Positions 1-9,900 of a DNA stretch of 29,542 nucleotides are shown here, one piece after another. Position numbers and translations under genes: made by a program. The stretch's first letter is position 1. Every line of letters starts with the position of its first letter. The stretch is from CAZMGG01 sp964565715 (GTDB lineage Bacteria; Planctomycetota; UBA1135; UBA2386): positions 1-29,542 of the forward strand of contig CAZMGG010000068.1 of NCBI GenBank assembly GCA_964565715.1. The letters are read 5' to 3'. A model generated the notes under the pieces. It was not told the DNA's origin. It made no database searches and was given only the letters and a program-made list of their open reading frames with translations.

Positions 1-66
<66 letters not shown>

Positions 67-88
67 GGATGCGGACTCGAGGGAGAAC

Positions 89-1168
89 TCACGGGGTCTG
101 GTCGAACGGCCGCCCCTGCAGCGGATCGAGCCGCAGGCTGGCGCCGGGCGGCAGGTCGAAGCGGGCCCCGGACCAGTGCAGGGAGCCGCCCTGCCCGCCC
201 TGCACCAAGAGGCGCGGTCCCTGGCGCTGCACCACCACGCCGTGGTGGCCGAGGCCGGCGGCGATCGGCTCCCGCGGCGGCGCCAGCAGCAGGTACAGGC
301 GCTGGCCCGGCGGCAGCTCGCGGTCGCCGAACGGCGTGCGCAGTACCGCCGGCCGGCGGCCGTTGTTGAAGACGAAGGCGCGGTCACCGTCGCGCTGCAG
401 CAGCACGTCCACCGGACCGTCGACCACGTCGGCGGCGTCGGCGGTGAGCGCGCTGCCGTCCGGCAGGACGATCTCGTGGGCCCGCACCTGGCAGTAGACC
501 CGCAGCATCGTGAAGTCCGGCGCCCGGAGCCGTACGTGCTGCTCGTCGAGCTGCACGACCTCGGTCTCACCGCGGCCGTGGGCCTCGATCCGCGAGCCGC
601 CGTGCAGCAGCAGGCTGTACTCGCCGGACTGGCGCACCTGCACCCGGCTGCCGGCGCCCAGCGCGCGGAACTTGTCCCAGAAGTAGAGCGGCACCAGCAC
701 CGGGTCGGCCTCGGTGCTGAACCACACGCGATCCGACTGCCGCACCAGCACCGCCTTGTCGGGGGCGTAGGGGATCTCCTCGGCGTGGCGGCCGCCGACC
801 CACGACGGCCAGTCCGGCGGCAGCGGCAGCAGCGGCGGCGGCGTCGCGCCGGCCGCCACCGTCGGCGGCTCCAGCAGGCCGCGCGGCGGCGCCGGATAGC
901 CGCCGTAGCCGCCCAGTTCCGGCGGGAACAGCGGGAAGCCCTGGAACGGCGCGATGCCGGTGTCGGCCGGGTTGAACGGGTGCGCGTAGGGATCGCGGGG
1001 TTGCTGCGGCTGCAGCACCGGCTCCTGCGGCCGCCGCAGCGGATCCTGGCCGGCCGCGCCGGCCGGCGCCCGGCGGGTGCCGGGCACCTGCTCCTGGGCC
1101 GCGGCGGCGGCGACGAGGGCGCCCAGCAGCAGCAACGACGCGCAGCGACGACCGGAGTGGAGCTTCAT
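89..1168 (-). CDS. Secreted beta-rich protein of unknown function (FecR-like character)
   Basis: This is a 359-residue protein not assigned to a named family. It begins with a signal peptide (MKLHSGRR, then a Leu/Ala core ending near AAAAQ at about residue 25). A Pro/Gln/Gly-rich low-complexity linker follows to about residue 120. The C-terminal 230 residues alternate hydrophobic and polar positions in short strands (SRVQVRQSGEYSLLLHGGSR, then TEVVQLDEQHVRLRA). That pattern resembles FecR-type beta-sandwich domains, but the resemblance is by eye only. The ATG is embedded in the stop of the phosphofructokinase gene (ATGA, 1168-1165), indicating translational coupling. It lacks the C-terminal G-x-G-C domain seen in other secreted proteins of this window. 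Confidence 0.75.
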   Translation of the reverse strand: MKLHSGRRCASLLLLGALVAAAAAQEQVPGTRRAPAGAAGQDPLRRPQEPVLQPQQPRDPYAHPFNPADTGIAPFQGFPLFPPELGGYGGYPAPPRGLLEPPTVAAGATPPPLLPLPPDWPSWVGGRHAEEIPYAPDKAVLVRQSDRVWFSTEADPVLVPLYFWDKFRALGAGSRVQVRQSGEYSLLLHGGSRIEAHGRGETEVVQLDEQHVRLRAPDFTMLRVYCQVRAHEIVLPDGSALTADAADVVDGPVDVLLQRDGDRAFVFNNGRRPAVLRTPFGDRELPPGQRLYLLLAPPREPIAAGLGHHGVVVQRQGPRLLVQGGQGGSLHWSGARFDLPPGASLRLDPLQGRPFDQTP

Positions 1169-2214
1169 GACGGGATCGAGATCGGCAGGAAGAAGTGCTC
1201 GTAGCTGTCGAGGAACTTGTCGCGCAGGGTCTTCCGCTCCGCCACCGCCGCCGCCAGCGGCACGTCGACCACGTCGCCGTTCTGCAGCGCCGCCATGCGG
1301 CCGAACCGCTTCTCCAGCACCAATCGGCCGGCCTTGGCGCCGAGCCGTAGGGCGAAGATGCGATCGAAGGCGATCGGCCGCCCGGCGCGCTGCAGGTGGC
1401 CGAGCACCAGGTGCCGCGCCTCCCAGCCGAGCCGCTCCTGGATCCGCCGCGCCAGGGTCTCGCCGACGCCGCCGGTCTTGTAGCAGCCGTACTCGTCGGT
1501 CTCCATCGACGACAGGCAGCGCTCGCCCTCGAACACCCGGGCGCCCTCGGCGCAGGCGACGATGGCGGCGCGACCGCCGCGGGTCCGCACCGCGTCCAGG
1601 CCGCGGCAGAGCTCCTCGATCCTGACCGGCCGCTCCGGCACGCAGATGGCCTCGGCGCCGGCGGCGACGCCGGCGTAGGCGGCGATCCAGCCGGCGTGAC
1701 GGCCCATGCACTCCACCACCATCACCCGGCCGTGCGACTCGGCGGTGGACCGGAGGTCGTCCATCGCCCGGGTCGCCACCTCCACCGCCGAGAAGAAGCC
1801 GAAGGTGAAGTCGGTGGACGACAGGTCGTTGTCGATCGTCTTCGGCACCGCCACCAGCGGCAGCTGGTGCTCGCGCCACAGCCGGTCGGCGGCGCCCAGC
1901 GTGCCGTCGCCGCCGATCGCCACCAGCGCATCCAGCCGCCGCGCCCGGAACGTCGCCTGCACCCGGGGCACGTCCCGCTCCGGGTCGCGGTAGGGATTGG
2001 CCGACGAACTGCCGAGCACCGTGCCGCCCTGCACCAGCAGGTGCTGGAAGCCGTCGGGGTCCAGCTCGCCGCCGTCGTCCTCGATGATGCCGCGCCAGCC
2101 GTCGCGGAAGCCGATCAACGTCCCGCCGGCGGCCATCACCCGGCGGCCGAGGCCGCAGATCGCCGCGTTCAGCCCCGGCGCGTCGCCGCCGCCGGTCAGC
2201 ACTCCCACGCGCAT
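1165..2214 (-). CDS. pfkA: 6-phosphofructokinase, mixed-signature (group III-like)
   Basis: A 349-residue PfkA-superfamily enzyme, phosphorylating fructose 6-phosphate to fructose 1,6-bisphosphate. It starts with the family N-terminus MRVGVLTGGGDAPGLNAAI, so the ATG at 2214 is chosen over an upstream extension; an AGGTGA site lies 10 nt before it. The phosphoryl-donor loop is GGDGT at 101-105, with Gly104 as in ATP-dependent enzymes. The catalytic segment is PKTIDND (124-130), where Lys125 replaces the Gly of classic ATP enzymes and matches PPi-dependent ones. Asp128 is the likely catalytic base. MGRHAGW, METDEYG and GHLQRAG match the family's sugar-phosphate-site motifs. The Gly/Lys combination is known from group III ATP enzymes of actinomycetes, so ATP is the likelier donor, but this is inference. 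The 3' end overlaps the next gene by 4 bp. Confidence 0.93.
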   Translation of the reverse strand: MRVGVLTGGGDAPGLNAAICGLGRRVMAAGGTLIGFRDGWRGIIEDDGGELDPDGFQHLLVQGGTVLGSSSANPYRDPERDVPRVQATFRARRLDALVAIGGDGTLGAADRLWREHQLPLVAVPKTIDNDLSSTDFTFGFFSAVEVATRAMDDLRSTAESHGRVMVVECMGRHAGWIAAYAGVAAGAEAICVPERPVRIEELCRGLDAVRTRGGRAAIVACAEGARVFEGERCLSSMETDEYGCYKTGGVGETLARRIQERLGWEARHLVLGHLQRAGRPIAFDRIFALRLGAKAGRLVLEKRFGRMAALQNGDVVDVPLAAAVAERKTLRDKFLDSYEHFFLPISIPS

Positions 2215-2224
2215 CGTCACCGGT

Positions 2225-2230
2225 TCACCT
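2225..2230 (-). promoter_or_regulatory. Ribosome binding site of the phosphofructokinase gene
   Basis: AGGTGA on the minus strand lies 10 nt before the ATG at 2214. It is one of the few clear Shine-Dalgarno matches in the window, and with the conserved N-terminus it fixes this start rather than the longer open frame extending upstream to 2352. Confidence 0.6.
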
Positions 2231-2239
2231 GGTTGCCGC

Positions 2240-2899
2240 TCACCGCGCTGCCTCGTCCTCGCCGGGATCGTCGATCGGATACTGCGGCCCGGTGAACGGC
2301 GCCGGCTCCGTCGCCGCCGCCTCGGCCGCCTTGCGGGGCAGCTTGCCGGCAAAGCCGGTGAACTCCAGGGCGAAATCCGCCCGCGCGCCTTCCGGCAGCC
2401 GCACCATCGCCGCGAACCGCTCCTGCAGGGCCGTCCGCAGCCGCTGGCCCGCCTCCAGGTTCGACGTCCCCTCCGCGCACTGGTACTGGCAGGTCACCAG
2501 CACCCGCCGCCCGGCGCCGGGGTCCACCACCACCCGCAGCCGGGTGATCTGCGGCAGCGCCTCCCCGGCCTGCCGCAGCCCCGCTTCCAGCGCATCGCGG
2601 CCCACCCGCACCGGCCCGCCGACCCCTTCGCTGGTCACGTGGGCCGGCGCCGGCCCGCCGTGCCGGCCGCGCCAGAGCCACCACCCGTTGCCTGCCAGCA
2701 GCGTCACCGCCGCCAGCAGCACCGCCCAGGCCGGGCCGGTGTCGAGGAACAGCACCACCGCCCGCTGGCCGGGCCCCGGCAGCTCGGCGCCCACCGCCGT
2801 CGGCCGCAGGAAGGTCACCACCACCGCCGCCGCCAACGCGTTGGCCGCCGTCACGTTCGCGACGAGCAGCAGCCGGCCGGCAACGGTGCGCGCGGGCAT
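2240..2899 (-). CDS. AmaP-like two-TM membrane protein
   Basis: A 219-residue protein with two N-terminal hydrophobic segments, at about residues 9-31 and 52-72 (the second containing AVLLAAVTLLAGNGWWLW). A soluble C-terminal domain follows. After the second segment comes a block like the Asp23/AmaP (alkaline shock response membrane anchor) fold: GRDALEAGLRQAGEALPQIT, then two amphipathic strands (TRLRVVVDPG, RVLVTCQYQC). A hydrophilic acidic tail ends the protein. The gene begins 9 bp after the accC stop and ends 25 bp before the phosphofructokinase start, so it is inside the same probable operon. The AmaP assignment rests on topology and this block only; the function in a planctomycete-like cell is unknown. 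Confidence 0.7.
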   Translation of the reverse strand: MPARTVAGRLLLVANVTAANALAAAVVVTFLRPTAVGAELPGPGQRAVVLFLDTGPAWAVLLAAVTLLAGNGWWLWRGRHGGPAPAHVTSEGVGGPVRVGRDALEAGLRQAGEALPQITRLRVVVDPGAGRRVLVTCQYQCAEGTSNLEAGQRLRTALQERFAAMVRLPEGARADFALEFTGFAGKLPRKAAEAAATEPAPFTGPQYPIDDPGEDEAAR

Positions 2900-2908
2900 G
2901 TTCCCGGC

Positions 2909-4255
2909 CTAGCGCGGCATGAAGTGCCGCTCGATGAAGCCGGTGTCGATCTCGCCGGCGGCGAAGTCCGAGTGGTCGAGGATCCGCAGGAACAGCGGCG
3001 CCGTGGTCTTGATGCCGTCCATCGTCAGCTCGTGCAGCGCCCGCCGCGCCGTGTCGAGCACCAGCTTGCGGTTCGGCCGATGGATGATCAGCTTGCCCAC
3101 CATCGAGTCGTAGTAGGGCGGCACCGTGTAGCCCTGATAGGCGTGGCTGTCCCACCGCACACCGGGCCCGGCCGGCGCCACGAAGGTGTGGATCGTGCCG
3201 GGGCTCGGCTTGAAGCCCTGCTCCGGGTCCTCGGCGTTGATCCGGAACTCCATCGCATGGCCCTGCATGCGGATGTCCTCCTGGCGGAACGACAGCCGCT
3301 CGCCCGCCGCCACCAGAATCATCTCGCGGATCAGGTCGGTGCCGGTGACCATCTCGGTGACCGGATGCTCGACCTGGATGCGCGAGTTGACCTCGATGAA
3401 GTAGAAGTTCCGGTCCTTGTCGAGCAGGAACTCGACGGTGCCCGCCGAGTGGTAGCCGGCGGCCTTGCACAGCCGCACCGCCGCCTCGCCCATCCGCGCC
3501 CGCAGCTCCGGGTCCAGCGCCGGGCTCGGGCTCTCCTCCAGCAGCTTCTGGTGCCGCCGCTGCAGCGAGCAGTCGCGCTCGCCCAGGTGCACCAGGTTGC
3601 CGTGCATGTCGCCGATCACCTGGATCTCGACGTGCCGCGGCTTCTCGATGTACTTCTCGATGTAGACCGTGCTGTCCTTGAACGCCTTCTCGGCCTCGGT
3701 CCGCGCCGCGTGGTAGCCGGTGTTGAGCGACACGTCGTTGCTCGCCACCCGCATGCCGCGGCCGCCGCCGCCCGCCGCCGCCTTGATCAGCACCGGGAAG
3801 CCGATCTTGCGGGCGATCGTCAGCGCCTCGCGCTCGTTCTCCACCGGGCCGTCGCTGCCCGGCACGCACGGCACGCCGGTCTCCTTGGCCAGCTTCTTCG
3901 CCGCCACCTTGTCGCCGACCAGCGCGATCGCCTCGGGGCTCGGGCCGATGAACTTGATGTTGCAGGTCTGGCAGACCTCGGCGAAGTGCTCGTTCTCCGA
4001 CAGGAAGCCGTAGCCCGGATGGATCGCCTCGACGTCGGCGATCTCGGCCGCGGCGATCAGTGCCGGGATGTTCAGGTAGCTGTCAGTGCTCGGCGCCGGC
4101 CCGATGCACACCGTCTCGTCGGCGTAGCGCAGGTGCAGCGAGTCCTTGTCGGCCTCCGAGTAGGCGGCCACCGACTCGATGCCCAGTTCCTTGCAGGCGC
4201 GCAGGATGCGCAGGGCGATCTCGCCCCGGTTGGCGATCAGGATGCGACGGAACAC
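2909..4255 (-). CDS. accC: Biotin carboxylase subunit of acetyl-CoA carboxylase
   Basis: A 448-residue cytosolic enzyme, the usual length, carboxylating the biotin of AccB with ATP and bicarbonate in the first committed step of fatty acid synthesis. It has the N-terminal preATP-grasp motif ILIANRGEIALRILRACKEL, the HPGYGFLSEN segment, the ATP-grasp loop KAAAGGGGRGMR, HVEIQVIGD, GERDCSLQRRHQKLLEE, and the catalytic strand EVNSRIQVEHPVTE with the Asn, Arg, Gln, Val and Glu expected at the bicarbonate/biotin site. It starts with GTG, one base after the accB stop, and no good Shine-Dalgarno site is present; translational coupling to accB is likely. No carboxyltransferase genes (accA/accD) are in the window, so they must lie elsewhere. 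Confidence 0.98.
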   Translation of the reverse strand: MFRRILIANRGEIALRILRACKELGIESVAAYSEADKDSLHLRYADETVCIGPAPSTDSYLNIPALIAAAEIADVEAIHPGYGFLSENEHFAEVCQTCNIKFIGPSPEAIALVGDKVAAKKLAKETGVPCVPGSDGPVENEREALTIARKIGFPVLIKAAAGGGGRGMRVASNDVSLNTGYHAARTEAEKAFKDSTVYIEKYIEKPRHVEIQVIGDMHGNLVHLGERDCSLQRRHQKLLEESPSPALDPELRARMGEAAVRLCKAAGYHSAGTVEFLLDKDRNFYFIEVNSRIQVEHPVTEMVTGTDLIREMILVAAGERLSFRQEDIRMQGHAMEFRINAEDPEQGFKPSPGTIHTFVAPAGPGVRWDSHAYQGYTVPPYYDSMVGKLIIHRPNRKLVLDTARRALHELTMDGIKTTAPLFLRILDHSDFAAGEIDTGFIERHFMPR

Positions 4256-4256
4256 G

Positions 4257-4850
<594 letters not shown>

Positions 4851-4924
4851 GCGGATCGGAACTCCTGCGTGTGCGGAAGGCAGGAAAGCAAACGGGTTTC
4901 CGTCCGGCGAGTCCAGCGCGTTCC

Positions 4925-4940
4925 GGCCCGCCCGGGGGCC
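4925..4940 (-). terminator. Possible hairpin after the CHRD protein gene
   Basis: GGCCC (4925-4929) and GGGCC (4936-4940) can pair around a 6-nt loop, directly after the stop of the CHRD-domain gene. There is no T-tract, so this is at best a non-canonical terminator between that gene and accB. Confidence 0.3.
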
Positions 4941-4941
4941 G

Positions 4942-6534
4942 TCAGCGCAGCGTCACGTGGAGCCCGTTGCTGACCGCGAAGTAGCCCTGCGCCGCCGGAT
5001 CGAACAGCACGCCCTGGGCGAAGAACGACTGCCCGCGCAGCGCCGGGTGCGACGGGATCCAGATCTGGTCCCATGTCGTGCCGCCGCTCTGCGCCGCCAC
5101 CACGATCGCGGCCTCGGTCAGCAGGTAGCAGCTCGGCGCGCCGCCGTACCCGTCGAGCCGCTGCGGCAGCGGCACCGCGCCGTTCCGGTCGCGCCGGAAG
5201 CCCACCGCCAGGTAACCGTGCCCGCCTGGCGGCAGCAGGCCGGGCCCCACCAGCCGCAGCTCGTAGCGCACCAGCCGGTAGGTGTGCACGCCCACCGCCG
5301 GCACGCCATGGCTCTCCAGCAGGTGCCAGCCGACCCCGCGGCCGTCGGGGCAGCCGCCGCCGTAGGAAGGCGACCAGTCGCGCGGCACCGGCGCGATCTG
5401 TGCCCGCACCTCCTGCGCCAGCGCCTGGGTGACCCGCTCGAAGTACCACTCGCCGTTCTGCAGCTGCGCCAGCTCGGCCGCCGTCAGCACGCGCTGCTGC
5501 AGCCACTTCACGCTGTCCGGCGCGAGGCTGAACAGGATCGGCCCGTTCTGGCCGACCGGCCCCCGCCGCACGTGGCAGGCGATCTCGTCGAAGCCGTGGC
5601 GATCGACCCAGAACACCCAGGTGCCGGTGACGTTGCTGGGGAAGCATCCGGCCAGCGCCTGCGCCGGACTCGACGACGGCGGCACGACCTCGGCGCCGGT
5701 GAGCGTGCCGTTCCACGGCCACGGCGGCGGCAACAGCTGGCCGCGCGCCAGCGACTGCAGCGGCACGAAGAGGGCGGGCTCGCCGGTGGCCTCCAGGTAC
5801 ACGTCGCCCGCCGCCAGCGCCTGCCGTTCCGCCGCGCTGAGCCGCCGCGACGGCCCGAAGCCATGCCCCTGGCTGGTCACCGCCGAGAACGTGTGCAAGA
5901 GCGGCCCGTTCTGGCCGGTTGGCCCGAGCCGGAGCTGGTACTCGCGCACCGAGCGCGCGCCGGTCACGCTGGCGAGCGACACCACCAGCCGGTCGTCGGG
6001 TTCGAGCAGGAACAGGTCGACGGTGCCGCTCAGGTTCCAGCCGGCCGCTGGCACCAGCGACGCCGGCAGCAGCCGCGCCTGGAAGCGCCGCGAACGCGGC
6101 ACGACGAGCTGGCCGCGCAGTTCGCCGTTGGGAAATGCCTGGGTGCGCAGCAGCACGTGGACGTTGCCGGCCAGCAGCGCCTGGGCGTCGGCGCCGGCGA
6201 GGAGTGCGCTGGCGGTCCAGGTGCGGCCGCCGCCGGCCAGCGGCAGCAGCAGCGCCCCGGCGGTGCCCGGCGCGCCGTGGCGGAGTTCGCAGGCGGTGGC
6301 TTGCGGTGCATCGACGTCGACGGTGACGCGGCACTGGCCGTTCGCCTCGAGCAGGGCGAAGGCCCAGCCCGCGGCCATGCTGGCGGTGCCGGCCTGCGGA
6401 CCGTCCAGGGTGGCCGTGAGGCCGGTGGGGTCCTGCGCCGGCGTGGCGACGGCGAAGGCGAGGCAGCAGGCCAGGGCGAGGGCCTGGGCGAGGGTTCGGA
6501 GGGGTGAGGACCAGGGGTTTGCGCAGCACTGCAT
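4942..6534 (-). CDS. Secreted protein with three CHRD-like repeats and the shared C-terminal domain
   Basis: A 530-residue exported protein. A signal peptide with core LAQALALACCLAFAVA ends at about residue 33. Three CHRD-like units follow, at about 36-143, 150-265 and 270-380. The first ends in the CHRD signature NVHVLLRTQAFPNGELRGQL. The second and third each hold a GPTGQNGPLL or GPVGQNGPIL core, and the third opens with LTGAEVVPP. CHRD domains were named from chordin and occur in bacterial secreted proteins; their molecular role is unsettled. Residues 391-530 start YGGGC and end VSNGLHVTLR, matching the C-terminal domain of four other secreted proteins here. The central part of the repeats deviates from the family (no clear AHIH motif). 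GGAG about 10 nt upstream supports the ATG at 6534. Confidence 0.85.
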   Translation of the reverse strand: MQCCANPWSSPLRTLAQALALACCLAFAVATPAQDPTGLTATLDGPQAGTASMAAGWAFALLEANGQCRVTVDVDAPQATACELRHGAPGTAGALLLPLAGGGRTWTASALLAGADAQALLAGNVHVLLRTQAFPNGELRGQLVVPRSRRFQARLLPASLVPAAGWNLSGTVDLFLLEPDDRLVVSLASVTGARSVREYQLRLGPTGQNGPLLHTFSAVTSQGHGFGPSRRLSAAERQALAAGDVYLEATGEPALFVPLQSLARGQLLPPPWPWNGTLTGAEVVPPSSSPAQALAGCFPSNVTGTWVFWVDRHGFDEIACHVRRGPVGQNGPILFSLAPDSVKWLQQRVLTAAELAQLQNGEWYFERVTQALAQEVRAQIAPVPRDWSPSYGGGCPDGRGVGWHLLESHGVPAVGVHTYRLVRYELRLVGPGLLPPGGHGYLAVGFRRDRNGAVPLPQRLDGYGGAPSCYLLTEAAIVVAAQSGGTTWDQIWIPSHPALRGQSFFAQGVLFDPAAQGYFAVSNGLHVTLR

Positions 6535-6639
6535 GGGAACGGCTCCGGTGGTGCTGCATGGAGAAGCAAACCCCTGCGCCCCGTTCGCGCGGGATGCCAG
6601 ATGCCGGGTCGCCGCCGCCGGTCGACCCCCGCGCCGCCT

Positions 6640-6915
6640 TCAGAACAGCCAGCCGAAGGCGAGCCGCAGCAGGACCAGGACCGCGGCGCCGGCCAGGACC
6701 CACAGCACGATGGCGGCCTCGCGACCCTGCTGGATGTAGAGACGTCGCCGCAGGATCTCCCGACTGGACGCGTCGTGTGCCATCTGGTCGATCTGGTCGT
6801 CGAGCGTCGGTGGTCGCCGGTGCAGGGATTCCGGCGGCCGCATCAGGTCATCGACGGTCTTCGGCGGCAGCGCGTCGGAGCGTTGGCCCTGCAGGTGCCG
6901 GTTGATGCGCCACAC
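6640..6915 (-). CDS. Small protein with one C-terminal membrane segment, unknown function
   Basis: A short protein (about 91 residues from the GTG at 6915). A charged, likely helical N-terminal part contains LDDQIDQMAHDASSREILRR. It ends in a single hydrophobic segment AAIVLWVLAGAAVLVLLRLA about six residues before the C-terminus, as in tail-anchored proteins. The start is uncertain: the frame is open back to a GTG at 7020, which would overlap the kinase gene, and no Shine-Dalgarno site marks any candidate. The gene follows the kinase on the same strand with about 67 bp between them, so co-transcription is possible. No family was recognised. Confidence 0.55.
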   Translation of the reverse strand: MWRINRHLQGQRSDALPPKTVDDLMRPPESLHRRPPTLDDQIDQMAHDASSREILRRRLYIQQGREAAIVLWVLAGAAVLVLLRLAFGWLF

Positions 6916-6982
6916 GGCGGCAACCGTATCAGACCCGACGGTGGCCGTCAGCGGGCACCCTGGTCGGGTCAGCGATCGTCCC

Positions 6983-9900
6983 TCAGCCGCCCCAGCGGGC
7001 CAGCCGCACGCGCGCGCCACTGCCCATCGGCGCCTGCCCGTAGCGGGTCCACGCCGCCACCGTCAGCACCACGAGCCGCCCGTCGCCCACCCGCAGCACG
7101 CGCCACACCGAGGGCAGCACCGCCAGCCGTTCGCCGGTGCCCGAGTACACATGCACCGCCGGCGCCATCGCCGAGGCCTCGCAGGACGCCGCCACGGCGA
7201 ACTCCGGCCGACCGTCCCCATCCAGGTCGCCCAGCCCCTGCACGTCGAGGCCGAAGCCCGACGCCGGCCGTTCGCCCGCGATCCGCCGCAGCACCTCGCC
7301 GGTCCGTCCCGACACCAGCACCACTTCGCCCGCGGGCATGGTCCACGGCCGCAGCGAGTGCAGTCCGACGAGCAGATCCCCCACGCCATCGCCGTCCAGG
7401 TCGCCGGGACCCGCCACGCAGGCCGAACCGCGGTAACCGGGGAACTCCAGCCGCCGCAGCAGCACGCCGTCCCGGCCCGAGCGCAGTTCCACGTAGAGCC
7501 CGCCCTCGGCGCAACCGGTGCCCACCGCCAGGTCCAGGGCGCCATCGCCATCCAGATCGCCCGGCGTCGCCAGGTGCTGTCCATACGCGTCGAACGACGC
7601 GCGCCCGGCCAGTTCGTAGCGCAGCGTGCCATCGCCTTCGAACACGCGCACCACGCCGCACCGCACCCGGTCCCCCACCGACGCGTGGGTCGCGCTCACC
7701 GCCACCGCCGCCGAGAGCCCCGTCATCGCGTAGCCGAACACCTCCGCCGGGTCGTGGCCTTCCAGCACGCGCAGGACCCGGCCGCCCTGCCCCGATACCA
7801 GCCACACCTGGTCGGCGCGACCCACGGTCGAACGCCAACCCGTGGCCAGCGCCGCGTCGGCGAAGCCGTCGCCGTCCAGATCGCCGAGGCCGGCGATCCC
7901 GCTGCCGAGCCCGTCGGCGGGCTCGCCGCCGCGCACCGTGAAGCAGGGAACGCCGGCCGGGTCGAACGCCGCCACCTCGCCGTGATGCAGCGCCGCGCCC
8001 GTGCCGGCGCCGGCCACCAGCAGCCGCGGCGTCGGGCCCGGCAGCACCGCCAGCGCCGGCCGCCAGAGCACCTGGAAGTCGAGGTTCGGGCGCAGCAGCT
8101 CGCCCTCCAGCCGCAGCGGCGCCGGCAGGGGCAGATCCGGCGCCAGCACGAACGGATCGCCGGGGCTCTCGCGCAGCGCCCCGTGCCGCTGCAGGATCGC
8201 CGCGGCGCGCGCCTCGCCGGCCTCGTCGAGCCAGGCCGCCACCAGTTCCTGCCGTTCGGCCGCGGGCATGGCCAGCAGCCTGGCCAGATCGAGGCGCAGC
8301 ACCGCGGTGCGCTGCACCAGCAGGTCGAACGGATCCCGCGCCCCGGCTTCCAGCCGCTCGGCGAACCGCCGCGCACCCTGCTGGCTGGCCAGCATCGGCA
8401 CCGTCGCGGATCCTTCGGCGAGCATCGCGCGGGCCCGCGCCGCCATCGCCAGCACGCCGAGCAGATGACCCGCATCGCTCACCTCGCCGGCGGTGGCCCC
8501 GAGCAGCAGCCGTGCCTGCATTGCCGGCGGCTGCTCCGCCCAGTACGCGCGGGCCGCCTGCAGCAGATGCCGGCGATGCATCGGCTCGCCGGGCTCCAGC
8601 GCGACCTGGTTGACCGCAGCGATCAGGGACCTGCGCCAGTCGGCCCGGGCGAGCCAGAGCGGCACCAGGCGGTGGTAGTGGTTGCCGCGCTGGTAGCAGC
8701 GCTCGGCCTCGGCATCGTCGCCGCGCAGCCAGGCGAGGTCGCCGCACGCCAGCTGCAGTTCCTGCGGATCGGGCGCCGTCGCCGCCGCCGCCACGTTGCC
8801 GTGCAGCCGCTCGGCCAGCGCCAGATCGCCGCACTCCACCGCCGCCCGCATGGCCGCCAGCTGCAGGCCACCGTGGTCCGGCCGGCCCTGCGCCACGGTC
8901 AGGAGCCGGGGCAGGGCCCGCTGCGGCTCGCCGCGGGCCAGGAACACCACGCCCAGCAGCGCCTGCACGAAGGGATCGGCGCGGTCATGCCCTTCGGCCT
9001 GCTGCAGCGCCGCGGTGGCGAGGTCCAGATCGCCGTCCACCCAGGCCAGCACGCCGATGCCACGCGCATCCACCGCGCCGAGCTTCGTCAGCGCCGCCGC
9101 ATCGGGTACCGGCCCGCCGCTGGCCCAGGCGAAGGTGGCGGGACAGTGCTCGGCCAGCGCGGCGCCTGTCTCCCGATCCAGCGGCTCGCCCTCGAGGCGA
9201 CGGTACGCGGCCCGGAGCACGTTGCGTTCGATGACGAGGTCGGTGCGGTCCCGCTGGAACTTCAGCGCCTGGTCGTAGGCGAGTGCGGCCCGGCCGACCA
9301 GCTCGCGGGTGCGCTCCCGCGCCGCCGGCTGGCCGCGCACGGCCTGCAGACGCAGCCGCAGGGTGTGCCGCGCGTCCAGCAGCAGCAGGCGCGCCTCGGC
9401 GGCCTGCTGGGTGACGCGTACGTTGGCGCTGGCCCGCCACTGGTGCTGCACCCACCACGCGCCGATCGCGAGGACCGCCAGCAGCACGCCCACGAGCGTG
9501 CCCCACACCGCGGCCCGGTTGCGCTGCACGAGGCGCCGCAGGCGGTAGAGCCGGCCCGGCGGCACCGCCCGCACCGGTTGCAATTCGAGGATGCGCTGCA
9601 GGTCCTGGCCCAGTTCGGCGGCGGTCGCGTAGCGGCGCTCCCGTTCGGGCGCAATCGCCTTGTGCACCACGGTCTCCAGGTCCCGCGGCAGATCGGGTCG
9701 CAGGGTCCGCAGGGGCGGCACCCCGGCGTTGGCCTGCGCCAGCGCCTGCGGCAACGAACGGCTCCGGACCGGCGGCTCGCCCGCGAGCGCGTGGTAGAGC
9801 GTGGCGCCGAGCCCGTAGACGTCCGCCCGCGCATCCAGCGTCGCGCCGGCGAGCTGTTCGGGCGAGGCGTAGCCGAGCGTGCCGACGAAGTCGCCGGTCA

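Noticed and set aside
4886..6571. AAGCAAAC at 4886-4893 and 6564-6571, upstream of accB and the CHRD gene
   Set aside because: Only an 8-mer with no matching -10 element at either site; it was not treated as a promoter motif.
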